In this document: positions 51,807 to 60,016 of the stretch, one piece after another
How positions within the stretch are numbered: position 1 is the first letter of the stretch
How the letters are laid out: each line of letters opens with the position of its first letter
From: Sutterella wadsworthensis
GTDB taxonomy: Bacteria > Pseudomonadota > Gammaproteobacteria > Burkholderiales > Burkholderiaceae_F
Assembly (NCBI RefSeq): GCF_003315195.1
Contig: NZ_QNRV01000012.1
Span: forward strand, 1 to 64,000
DNA: 64,000 bases
Direction: 5' to 3'
Notes under the pieces: generated by a model
Told to the model about the DNA's origin: nothing
Seen by the model: only the letters and a program-made list of their open reading frames with translations
Database searches by the model: none
Translations under genes and position numbers: made by a program

Positions 51807-53624
51807 TTACTTCAGCGTCGCCGCGTTCGTACCTGCCGTACGGCCAAAGACCATCACGTCGGCAATGGCATTGCCGCCCAAGCGGTTCGAGCCATGAATG
51901 CCGCCCGTGACCTCACCGGCGGCGTAGAGACCCGGAATCACCTTGCCGTCAACGCCGATAACCTGCGCCTTGGTGTTGATTTCCAAGCCGCCCATCGTGT
52001 GATGCACCGTCGGAACTTTGCGGCAGGCATACCACGGGCCGCCCGTCAAAGTCTTGTCGTCCTTGTTATTGGCTACGAAGCCGAGCGGATCCTTAGCCTT
52101 GCCTTCCACGACGGCGTTGTAGCCCGCAACGCTCGCCTCGAGCTTCTTGGGATCCATGCCGGTCTTCTTGGCAAGTTCGTCGAGCGTCGGTGCAGCAACA
52201 ACGGATCCCAGCGCAAGCATGTTGCGGATGGTGGCGCCGTTGGCATCTACCCAGTCTTCGCTCGGATAACGCTCATGGTTCACGACAATCCAATACGTTC
52301 CCTTGGGCTGCGCAAAGATGGCCTTGGCGAGCACATCGCGTGCGGCGCCTTCGTTCACGAAGCGGCTGCCTTCAAGATTGACGAAAATACGATTGCGCCC
52401 GGAGGTGCGGATGTTTTCCATCAGGCCCGTGCCCGGCGTGCCGCAGGGGTGGATCTGAATATCATCCAATCCAATCAGTGCAGCCCCAACTTTCTTGCCC
52501 ATCACGAGACCGTCGCCCTGAGCCGCTTTGGCCAAGTTCGTGCAACCGATGGATTTATCGAGCTTCACGTCCTTCCATACGCCCGTATTAAATTCCTGAC
52601 GCATCTTGATATTGGCGCCAAAGCCGCCGGTAGCGATCACGACTGCACCGGCATCCACGGTAATCTTGCGGCCGAAGTTCTCAGCCATCACACCCTTGAT
52701 CCGGCCGTCAGCCTTGATGAGATCGGTCACCTTGGTGTCCGTCATCACTTTGATGGCGCCGTTGGTTTCACCGATCACCTGCTCAAACGTGCGAATGTAG
52801 GTGTTGCCAGAAGGAGTGGCCGGATAGTGGCTGCGCTGCCAAAGAGCGCCCGTGGCCGTACCGATCTCATCCTTAAACTTGACGCCGAGGTCTTCGAGCC
52901 AATCGACCGAATTCATGGAGTTTTCGGTGAGGTAATGCACCAATGCGGGTGTGCCCTTGTTGTGGCCGCCCTTGATCGTTTGGTCATAGAACTTAGCAAC
53001 GCTGTCCTCAATGCCCTGACGGCCCTGACGAACCGGGTCAACCGCGTTAAGCGCACCTTCGCTCACATTGGTCGAGCCGCCCACAAAACCCAGTTTCTCA
53101 AGGACGAGAACGTGCTTGGCACCGGCCTGATAGGCCGAGATGGCTGCCGCAAGACCGGCTCCGCCGCCGCCCACGACGACCACATCAGCCTGATACTTGG
53201 CTTCAACGGCCGGATGCTGCTCAACATGCTTCGTGAGCGCCGTCATATCGCCGCCCGCCTGCTTCAGGCAGTCCTTGACGCCCTGCATCAGCGCAAAGCT
53301 CGAAATCGTAGCGCCTGTCACGGCATCCACGCCCACCGACTGATGATCGAGAATTTTCTTGCTCACAATGTCGAGCGCAACTCGGCCGACGCCGATCGTC
53401 TCAAGATTCTTGGAGTAGTCGATCTTTTCGATGCGGTTCTTCCCGACGGTCACCTGCACGGTGAGCGGCGCATTGTGGCCGTTGACCTGTGCAGTATAAG
53501 TGCCGGGTTTGAAGGTGCTCGGCGCGGTCTGAGCCGCTTCGCTCGCTGACGCCATTCCGGAAACACCCATCAATGCCGCGGCAGCGGCAAACGCCACCGC
53601 TTTTAATTGCATGCTTTTACGCAT
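51807..53624 (-). CDS. Flavocytochrome-c-type reductase with FMN-binding domain (fumarate or urocanate reductase-like)
   Basis: A Sec signal peptide (residues 1-27, ending ASAS) precedes an FMN_bind domain with the flavinylation motif GATIS around residues 105-109, then the FAD-binding reductase. This is the layout of Shewanella UrdA and related gut reductases. Unlike the two TcuA-like proteins in this window it keeps the fumarate-reductase active site: IQIHPCGTPGTG, NEGAARDVLAKAI with the catalytic Arg, HHTMGG and HGSNRLGGNAIAD. The expected activity is reduction of fumarate, urocanate or a related enoate in the periplasm. FMN is probably attached covalently to Thr and accepts electrons from a membrane donor. 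Two palindromes lie upstream. 605 residues. Confidence 0.88.
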   Translation of the reverse strand: MRKSMQLKAVAFAAAAALMGVSGMASASEAAQTAPSTFKPGTYTAQVNGHNAPLTVQVTVGKNRIEKIDYSKNLETIGVGRVALDIVSKKILDHQSVGVDAVTGATISSFALMQGVKDCLKQAGGDMTALTKHVEQHPAVEAKYQADVVVVGGGGAGLAAAISAYQAGAKHVLVLEKLGFVGGSTNVSEGALNAVDPVRQGRQGIEDSVAKFYDQTIKGGHNKGTPALVHYLTENSMNSVDWLEDLGVKFKDEIGTATGALWQRSHYPATPSGNTYIRTFEQVIGETNGAIKVMTDTKVTDLIKADGRIKGVMAENFGRKITVDAGAVVIATGGFGANIKMRQEFNTGVWKDVKLDKSIGCTNLAKAAQGDGLVMGKKVGAALIGLDDIQIHPCGTPGTGLMENIRTSGRNRIFVNLEGSRFVNEGAARDVLAKAIFAQPKGTYWIVVNHERYPSEDWVDANGATIRNMLALGSVVAAPTLDELAKKTGMDPKKLEASVAGYNAVVEGKAKDPLGFVANNKDDKTLTGGPWYACRKVPTVHHTMGGLEINTKAQVIGVDGKVIPGLYAAGEVTGGIHGSNRLGGNAIADVMVFGRTAGTNAATLK

Positions 53625-53806
53625 TATTCCTCCCTTCTCTGTGATCCATCGACGGCGCAGGAGGCGCCGTTCTTTTCATCCGCAGACCACAGAAGCGTGA
53701 GCATCGGCGCTGCCGATACTCAACTTTTGCGAGGCTAAGCAGAACCCTTCGTACTCAACAGAGGGATTAACGCTTAGGGTGAAATTTGTACTACTTGAAA
53801 ACAAAA

Positions 53807-53845
53807 ATGCTTACAAGCATCATATACATATCACGACAATATTGT
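53807..53845 (-). promoter_or_regulatory. Two palindromes in the promoter region of the FMN/FAD reductase
   Basis: ATGCTT-ac-AAGCAT (53807-53820) and ACAATATTGT (53836-53845) are perfect dyads within an AT-rich stretch 180-220 bp before the start at 53624. They could be operator sites; no known regulator consensus is recognised. Confidence 0.4.
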
Positions 53846-53850
53846 TCGCG

Positions 53851-55209
53851 TCAGCGCAGCTGACAGCGCTTCAGTTCAGCGGGCGGCGTCTGAAAAAAAG
53901 GATGCGAACGGGAGGAAAGCAGACAAGGATTCTGAAGCTCCTGAGGCTTTAAGCGAACGGCCCAAAGAAACGCTCCGAGCGTTTTAGTTTTCTTTGCGTT
54001 TTGGCGGAGATCACTCAGCTTCAGTACCGCAACGCGATCGGTCTGAGGATCCACGGCCGCAAACCGCCCTTCTCCGAGCCAAATGCCGGTGGACTGCGGT
54101 TCATCGTGCTCACCAAAGAACACCAGATCTCCGGCTTTGAGCTCCGCGCCGTCTCGCTCGCCCGAGAGCGGTGCGCCCAAACGTGCCAGGCGATCGATGT
54201 CGGCAGGAGCCAGGAGGTCATGCATGCGAAGCACCACGACGGGAAGCGGCGCGCCTAAGACTTCGGCTTTGCTGCCGACCAATCCTTCGGCTGAAGCCGC
54301 AAGCGCCTTGAGATAGGCCGATGGGCTGCTGCGGCGAAGCTCCTCTTCGCGCTGCTGCCATGCAGAGACATCCTCCAGCGCCGTGCCTGCCGCCTTGGCC
54401 TTGCGGCCGTCGGGCAAAAGCACCTCCCAATAATCGGGCTGATGTTCGAGCTGATAGAGCTGAATGCCCGCTCCGGCAAAGACAAGAGCATCACCGTTTT
54501 CCGGGCGAAGTTCTGTGTTTGGCCGGCGCATGACTGCGGCAGTCTGACGATTCCAAGACACAAATGCCATGTCATTCTTGAGCGCCAGCCAACTTTCTGA
54601 AATCCATCCGAGCCGGCCGTCCAGGCACTGGACCAGTGCCCAGCCCGGGGCCTCTGAAGCGGTCGCCGAAGTCCGCTTCAGGATTCTCACCCGCTCTCCC
54701 AAAACGACTGTGCGCACCGTCCGCTCTGTACGGCCTGCCGTTTTCGGATCAAGATCCATGAGTTCGGCGCTGCCAACTTTCACAATACCCCAAGTCATCA
54801 AATCCAAAGACTTCGGTTCGGGCACTTGATCCACGGCAGACTCAAACGACAATCCTTGGCGAGCAGCGGCCGCAAAGAACTTAGCGAGCAGCGCGGGTTC
54901 TGCTGATATCCCCGCAACAGCAGCCGCTCCGGGAAGCCGGGAAACCGCAGGACCAAACTGAAGCGCCAAAAGATCCACTCGATAGTCGAGCGCTTCGGCG
55001 TCCGCAAAATGCTTCCAAAGCGCGGCAGCGCGCTCTTCGGAAGGGGCCTCTCCCGGCGCCGGTACGTTGGCCGCGTAGTCCGCCGAAACGGAAGGCTGAG
55101 CAGCCGCGCAGGCTGATTCACTCCCCAAACCGGCAAGTGCCAGCGTCAGCAAAAGCCCGCCCAACATAAAGCGGGAGTCCGCGCTCGATCGGTTTGAAGC
55201 AAAAGCCAT
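53851..55209 (-). CDS. Envelope protein with SH3-like regions and a degenerate NlpC/P60 domain
   Basis: A signal peptide (FMLGGLLLTLALAGLG, then SACAAA) precedes a helical domain, one or two SH3-like segments (GWALVQCLDGRLGWISESWLAL, then YQLEHQPDYWEVLLPDGRKAK) and an NlpC/P60-like C-terminal domain (LKAGDLVFFGEHDEPQSTGIWLGEGRF). In active NlpC/P60 peptidases the Cys sits in Asp-Cys-Ser-Gly and the His in His-Val-Gly-Ile. Here the corresponding segments read RMHDLLAP and STGIWLG, so Cys and His are both absent. It probably binds peptidoglycan without cutting it. ATG 55209 has GGAG eight bases upstream; the frame opens earlier at 55242. It follows the NarX-like kinase and may share its transcript. 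Confidence 0.72.
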   Translation of the reverse strand: MAFASNRSSADSRFMLGGLLLTLALAGLGSESACAAAQPSVSADYAANVPAPGEAPSEERAAALWKHFADAEALDYRVDLLALQFGPAVSRLPGAAAVAGISAEPALLAKFFAAAARQGLSFESAVDQVPEPKSLDLMTWGIVKVGSAELMDLDPKTAGRTERTVRTVVLGERVRILKRTSATASEAPGWALVQCLDGRLGWISESWLALKNDMAFVSWNRQTAAVMRRPNTELRPENGDALVFAGAGIQLYQLEHQPDYWEVLLPDGRKAKAAGTALEDVSAWQQREEELRRSSPSAYLKALAASAEGLVGSKAEVLGAPLPVVVLRMHDLLAPADIDRLARLGAPLSGERDGAELKAGDLVFFGEHDEPQSTGIWLGEGRFAAVDPQTDRVAVLKLSDLRQNAKKTKTLGAFLWAVRLKPQELQNPCLLSSRSHPFFQTPPAELKRCQLR

Positions 55210-55276
55210 ATTCGTTCTCCAGCGCCTTGAGTCTTCCGTCATTTTCGGATAAAGATTTTGGAAAAACAGCCTTCAA

Positions 55277-57172
55277 TCAGCTGATTTCGCGGGCAGCAGC
55301 CGGCAGCAGCAGCGTCACGCGCGTGCCGCCGATCGGACTTGCCCGCTCTACCTTTACTTCCGCACCGATGCGGGCTGCACGCTCGGCCATGATCGAGAGG
55401 CCGACATGCTGTCCCTTGCGAGCCTCCACCACGTCGTTGTCGATGCCAACGCCGTCGTCAACGATGCTCACCTTAAGGTCGTCGTTATTTTGGATCGTCA
55501 CGGTGACACTGGTGGCCTGAGCATGTTTACGCACATTGGAGAGCGCTTCCTGAATGATGAAGATCACCTGAAGCTTCTGGCGAGGCGTGAGCTTGGGGCC
55601 GTCGCCCGTTGCCCGCAGACGCGCTGAAACATGAGACTGCCCCTCAAAACGGTCAATCACAGTCTGCACGCCCTGAAGGAAGCCTTCGCTGTGCACGCGT
55701 TCACGGAAATTAAGGAGCAGCTCCCGCACATCCTGATAGCACTCCTGCACACCCGTCTGAATGGCCGAAAGCGACTCGTCGCGAAGCGCATCATCTTTAT
55801 TTTTGATGGCTTCCGAGAGGAACTGCACCTGCAGATTAAGGTACGAGAGCGCCTGCGCAATCGAATCATGCAGCCCCTGGGCCAGAAGCTGACGCTCCTG
55901 CACCACCGCAAACTGTCGTTCACGCTCAATTAGGCGCTGATTGTCAATAGCCACGCCCAAATGCGTCGAGAAGCTCTCGAGAAGCTGAATCATCTGCGAG
56001 GAAAGTTCCGGCGCATCCCGGAAAAGCAGCATGTAGACGCCGATAGACTCCGAAACACTTCGGACCTTAAAGCAATAGGCCGTTGAGAACCCCGCACGAG
56101 CAAGCACGACGGCGAGCGGCCGCTGATCATTTTCAAGCCGCACGCGCACCGGATAATTTTTTTGCAGCACCGTACGGCTGATGGAATCCTCAAAAGCCAT
56201 TTCCGCGGCTTCATGAATATCGCTCGGCCTCAATCCGCTCGCCGCAGCAATATTGACCGCTCCCTGCTTGGCGTCGACCAATGTCACGAGACACGCATCT
56301 GCTTCGGTATAGCGCACGATGCGTTCGACAAACCCCTCCGTCAGCTCCTCCATGCCGCGCTGCTGTGAGAAGAAGGATGTGATTTCATAAAGCTGCGCCA
56401 AATGACGATTCTTTTCCTCGACAGAAGCCGTCTTTTCGGCCACTTTCTGCTCAAGGTTGTTGTAGAGGTCTTCCAGTCGATCCGCCATGCGATTGAAGCC
56501 CTGAGCAATGCGCCCGATTTCGTCTTCGCTTCGAGGCGTCACGCGCGCCGTCAGATCTCCGCCGGAGAGTCGGTTGATGCCTTCGCCGAGTTCATTGATG
56601 GGACGAATCACCCAGCGCCAGAGGAGAAGCATAATCGCAAAGAGACTGCCGATCGCCAGCACAATCAGGAGCATCTGCAGATAGCGAAGCTGCCACAAAT
56701 ACCCGCTTCGCCACTCTTCAATGCGGTGCGCAAGATTCGTTGCTTCATCCAGAAAACTGCTGAGTGCATACTCGTCAACAGGCTTCCCAAGCTCTCTCGC
56801 ACGCACAAACATGGGTTCGATACTGCCGCGCCAGCGCCCTTCAAGGAGGTCGAGCTTGTCGGCAATATCGGGCTCTCGCGGTAGCAGGAGCGGCTTCCAG
56901 CTGTCGCCGCTGCGAACGTTCTTAAAGCCGTCGAGCATCGCCTGAAGTTCTTTGTCGAAATCGAGCCGCGACGAGCCCGTCTGCGAAAAATACGCTGCTC
57001 TATAAGCATGAAGGCGCAGTTCGCCCACTGCGTATTTGGCCGATGCGCTTGCCTCAAGTTCCCAGTTAACGAGCATCGTCCAGGCAATCGACCCGGAAAC
57101 AAAGCTCACCCAAAGAAGCGTGAGAACGAGAAGACGAGCCGAAAGGCTTTTAAAGTACTTCAGGATGAACAT
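55277..57172 (-). CDS. NarX-like nitrate/nitrite sensor histidine kinase
   Basis: TM1 (LLVLTLLWVSFVSGSIAWTML) is followed by a periplasmic helical domain with a P-box-like segment VGELRLHAYRAAYF, matching the NarX nitrate-binding helix. TM2 (MLLIVLAIGSLFAIMLLLW), a HAMP domain, a coiled coil and a GAF-like domain follow. The HisKA_3 motif is QGLHDSIAQALSYLNLQVQ. The HATPase has EALSNVRKHAQA and DDGVGID. The likely start is ATG 57172; the frame opens at 57223. No NarL-type response regulator is adjacent, so its partner is elsewhere. It sits after parC and before the degenerate NlpC/P60 gene, upstream of a periplasmic reductase. Confidence 0.87.
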   Translation of the reverse strand: MFILKYFKSLSARLLVLTLLWVSFVSGSIAWTMLVNWELEASASAKYAVGELRLHAYRAAYFSQTGSSRLDFDKELQAMLDGFKNVRSGDSWKPLLLPREPDIADKLDLLEGRWRGSIEPMFVRARELGKPVDEYALSSFLDEATNLAHRIEEWRSGYLWQLRYLQMLLIVLAIGSLFAIMLLLWRWVIRPINELGEGINRLSGGDLTARVTPRSEDEIGRIAQGFNRMADRLEDLYNNLEQKVAEKTASVEEKNRHLAQLYEITSFFSQQRGMEELTEGFVERIVRYTEADACLVTLVDAKQGAVNIAAASGLRPSDIHEAAEMAFEDSISRTVLQKNYPVRVRLENDQRPLAVVLARAGFSTAYCFKVRSVSESIGVYMLLFRDAPELSSQMIQLLESFSTHLGVAIDNQRLIERERQFAVVQERQLLAQGLHDSIAQALSYLNLQVQFLSEAIKNKDDALRDESLSAIQTGVQECYQDVRELLLNFRERVHSEGFLQGVQTVIDRFEGQSHVSARLRATGDGPKLTPRQKLQVIFIIQEALSNVRKHAQATSVTVTIQNNDDLKVSIVDDGVGIDNDVVEARKGQHVGLSIMAERAARIGAEVKVERASPIGGTRVTLLLPAAAREIS

Positions 57173-57231
57173 GAGGCGCTGCGCCGAGCCCTGCGGCTCG
57201 GCGGGAATTGTAGATTGGCACAAACCGCAGA

Positions 57232-59940
57232 TTAGATAAGCGTTGGATCTTCGTCCACCACTTCAAGCGTCAAACCGTCGTCTGTCTTAACGCTGTCGGA
57301 CGGAGCTCCGCCAGCTGTGTCCGACCCATCCGCGGAATCCGTTGATTCAAGGGACAGCCCCACAATATGTTCGGCCTTCCAAGAGAGCGCAAGCACCTTG
57401 CCGCGGCGGGCACGATGGAGCGTTGCGCCGCTCAGGATGCGCTTGGAAATCTGCGCCTCTCGCGCTTTACCGCCTCGGCCGGTGCCAGTAACGATTGCCC
57501 CGCGGTCATCAACCAGCGCGACAGATACAAGCGATTCGCCCGTTTCAAGCGTCATGAAGCTCATACCTTTGCCGCCGGAGGCCGTCACGCGCACTTCTTT
57601 CAAGGGGAATACCAAGAGTCGATTGGACGACGACAAGCAGGCAATGAGCTGCTCGCCCTGCGCCGCTTTAAGGGGCAGTTCAATCGGCGGCAGAAGCGAC
57701 TCGCCTTTGCCTAACGTTACGAAATCGCGGCCGGCCTTTAAACGCGTCGACACGTCCGAAGCCTTCAGCACCATGCCCTTGCCGCCGGAAGTCACAATCA
57801 CCGCAGCGGCATTCGGATCCGCCGAAATCCAGCCTGCCGGCTGAGCGCCTTTAGGCAAATCAACGAAGGCCGAAAGCGGCGAACCATCGCCGCGGCCGCC
57901 CGGCAGTGCGGAGACGGCAAGCGTATAGACGCGGCCCGCCTGATCCAAGAACGAAATCTGACTGCTCGAACGGCACTCAATCGTCGCTTCGAGTCCGTCA
58001 CCCGTCTTAAAGCTCATGAGCGAGCAGTCGTGACCATGACCCGTACGGGCGCGCAGGAAGCCCTTGCGGGAAATGACGACCGTTACGGGTTCATCCGCCG
58101 TCTGCACTTCGTGCACCGCCTGTTCGGCCTCTTCAACCACCGTTCGGCGAGGATCGGCAAAACTCTTGGCTGCCGCTTCAATTTCCTTGGCCGTCTGACG
58201 CTTCAGTGCGCCGTCACTGCCGAGAATTTTCTCGAGTCCGGCACGTTCTTTGGCTAGCTGCGCGAGCTCTTTCTCAATGGCAATGGCCGCCAAGCGAGCA
58301 AGCTGCTTCAAGCGAATTTCAAGGATATCGTCGGCCTGACGGTCCGTGAGGCCAAACTCTTTGATGAGATCGGCCTTCGGATCATCTGCATTGCGAATAA
58401 TGGCAATCACGCGGTCAATATTGAGGAGCACAAGCGACCGACCTTCCAACACGTGAATGCGGTCGAGCACCTTCTCCAAACGCGCCTCTGAACGCCGGCG
58501 AACGACCGCCAGCCGAAATGCGATCCAATCCTGCAGAATTTCGAGCAGGCCTTTTTGCCGGGGCTTGCCGTCCAGTCCCAGCATCACAAGGTTCACCGGC
58601 ACATTGCTTTCGAGGTCGGTTTCCGAAAGCAGGTAGTTCACGAACTCATCGCGATCGACCTTGCTCGTCTTCGGTTCAAACACAAGGCGCACGTCGACGG
58701 ACTTGCCCGACTCGTCGCGCACATTGTCGAGCAGCGAAAGCATCGCGCTCTTGGCCTGCTGCTGCTTGGCCGAAAGCGTCTTTTTATCCTTCTTGGGACG
58801 CGGATTTGAAATCTGCTCAATGCGGTCCAGAATCGAACGCGCAGAAGCTGCCGGCGGCAGCTCATCAATCACGAGCTGCCACTGACTGCGCGCCAGATCT
58901 TCAAAGTGCCAGCGAGCACGAACACGGAGCTTGCCGCGTCCCGAACGGTAGATGGCGCGTATTTCATCCTTAGGCGTAATAATCTGACCGCCGCATGGGA
59001 AGTCCGGAGCCGGCATCAGCTCCAGGATTTCGTTTAAATCTGCGTCGGGATTCTCCAAAAGCCGCACGCAGGCCGCAGCGACTTCGCCCAGATTGTGCGG
59101 AGGGATCTCGGTTGCCATACCAACAGCAATGCCCGACGAACCGTTCAGCAGCACAAACGGCAGCTTGGCAGGCAGCTCCACCGGTTCCTGAAAATTGCCG
59201 TCGTAATTGGGCTGAAAATCTACAGACCCCAGATCCACTTCTTCGAGCAAGAGCTGCGAAATGGGCGTGAGACGGGTTTCCGTATAACGCATCGCCGCTG
59301 CCGAGTCGCCGTCGCGGGAACCGAAATTACCTTCCGCCACAAGGAGCGGATAGCGAAGCGAAAAGGTCTGAGCCATGCGCACCAGGGCGTCATACACCGA
59401 CTGGTCACCGTGCGGATGATATTTGCCGAGCACGTCACCCACAATACGGGCGCTTTTGACGCTTCTGCCCTCAAATTTCAGCCCCATCCGGTACATGTCT
59501 ATCAGGATGCGGCGCTGGACAGGTTTTTGCCCGTCAGTCACTTCCGGAAGCGCTCGGCTCTTCACCACCGACATGGCGTATTCAAGATAAGCCTGTGAAG
59601 CATAGCGGGCAAGCGTGAGCGCCCCGTCCTCTTCGGCCGGACCGACTGTAGCTGCACCGACAGCCATCTCTTCAGTAGCGGCTTCCTCGGGTGATTCCTC
59701 AAGAGCATCGTCTGGCGATGGAGCAGCATCATCAGCATCGAGCTCCTCCGTTTCCGGCGGTTCAGAGCCGTTTGGCTCCTTTGCCGCCTCCGGCGTTTCG
59801 GGAGCCTCTGCCGCATCGTCGTCCGCAGCCTTTTCCTGAATCGCCTGAGCCCCTTGAGACTGCTTAGACGGATCCAGTTCCGGCACATCAGCATTCAAGT
59901 CGCCAAAAAGGGAGTCGTGCTCAAAATCGTCTTTCTTCAT
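57232..59940 (-). CDS. parC: DNA topoisomerase IV subunit A, with long acidic N-terminal extension
   Basis: The 902-residue subunit cuts and rejoins DNA during decatenation. The catalytic Tyr lies in AAMRYTETRLTP. The quinolone region reads GKYHPHGDQSVYDALVRMAQ, where E. coli has Ser and Glu at the positions of this Gln and final Asp. Breakage-reunion and C-terminal beta-pinwheel domains follow. The first about 105 residues are extra: Glu/Asp/Ala/Pro-rich, without hydrophobic segments, before the normal start LTLARYASQAYLEYAMSV. The frame is open from ATG 59940 and the extension keeps normal codon use, so it looks real. It lies downstream of parE in the same operon. Confidence 0.95.
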   Translation of the reverse strand: MKKDDFEHDSLFGDLNADVPELDPSKQSQGAQAIQEKAADDDAAEAPETPEAAKEPNGSEPPETEELDADDAAPSPDDALEESPEEAATEEMAVGAATVGPAEEDGALTLARYASQAYLEYAMSVVKSRALPEVTDGQKPVQRRILIDMYRMGLKFEGRSVKSARIVGDVLGKYHPHGDQSVYDALVRMAQTFSLRYPLLVAEGNFGSRDGDSAAAMRYTETRLTPISQLLLEEVDLGSVDFQPNYDGNFQEPVELPAKLPFVLLNGSSGIAVGMATEIPPHNLGEVAAACVRLLENPDADLNEILELMPAPDFPCGGQIITPKDEIRAIYRSGRGKLRVRARWHFEDLARSQWQLVIDELPPAASARSILDRIEQISNPRPKKDKKTLSAKQQQAKSAMLSLLDNVRDESGKSVDVRLVFEPKTSKVDRDEFVNYLLSETDLESNVPVNLVMLGLDGKPRQKGLLEILQDWIAFRLAVVRRRSEARLEKVLDRIHVLEGRSLVLLNIDRVIAIIRNADDPKADLIKEFGLTDRQADDILEIRLKQLARLAAIAIEKELAQLAKERAGLEKILGSDGALKRQTAKEIEAAAKSFADPRRTVVEEAEQAVHEVQTADEPVTVVISRKGFLRARTGHGHDCSLMSFKTGDGLEATIECRSSSQISFLDQAGRVYTLAVSALPGGRGDGSPLSAFVDLPKGAQPAGWISADPNAAAVIVTSGGKGMVLKASDVSTRLKAGRDFVTLGKGESLLPPIELPLKAAQGEQLIACLSSSNRLLVFPLKEVRVTASGGKGMSFMTLETGESLVSVALVDDRGAIVTGTGRGGKAREAQISKRILSGATLHRARRGKVLALSWKAEHIVGLSLESTDSADGSDTAGGAPSDSVKTDDGLTLEVVDEDPTLI

Positions 59941-60016
59941 GCTTCATACAGACGGGTTCGTCAATGCCGCCCCAGTCTTTCACTTCTTTCGTTTAACCGC
60001 TTTTTCGGGACCGTTT

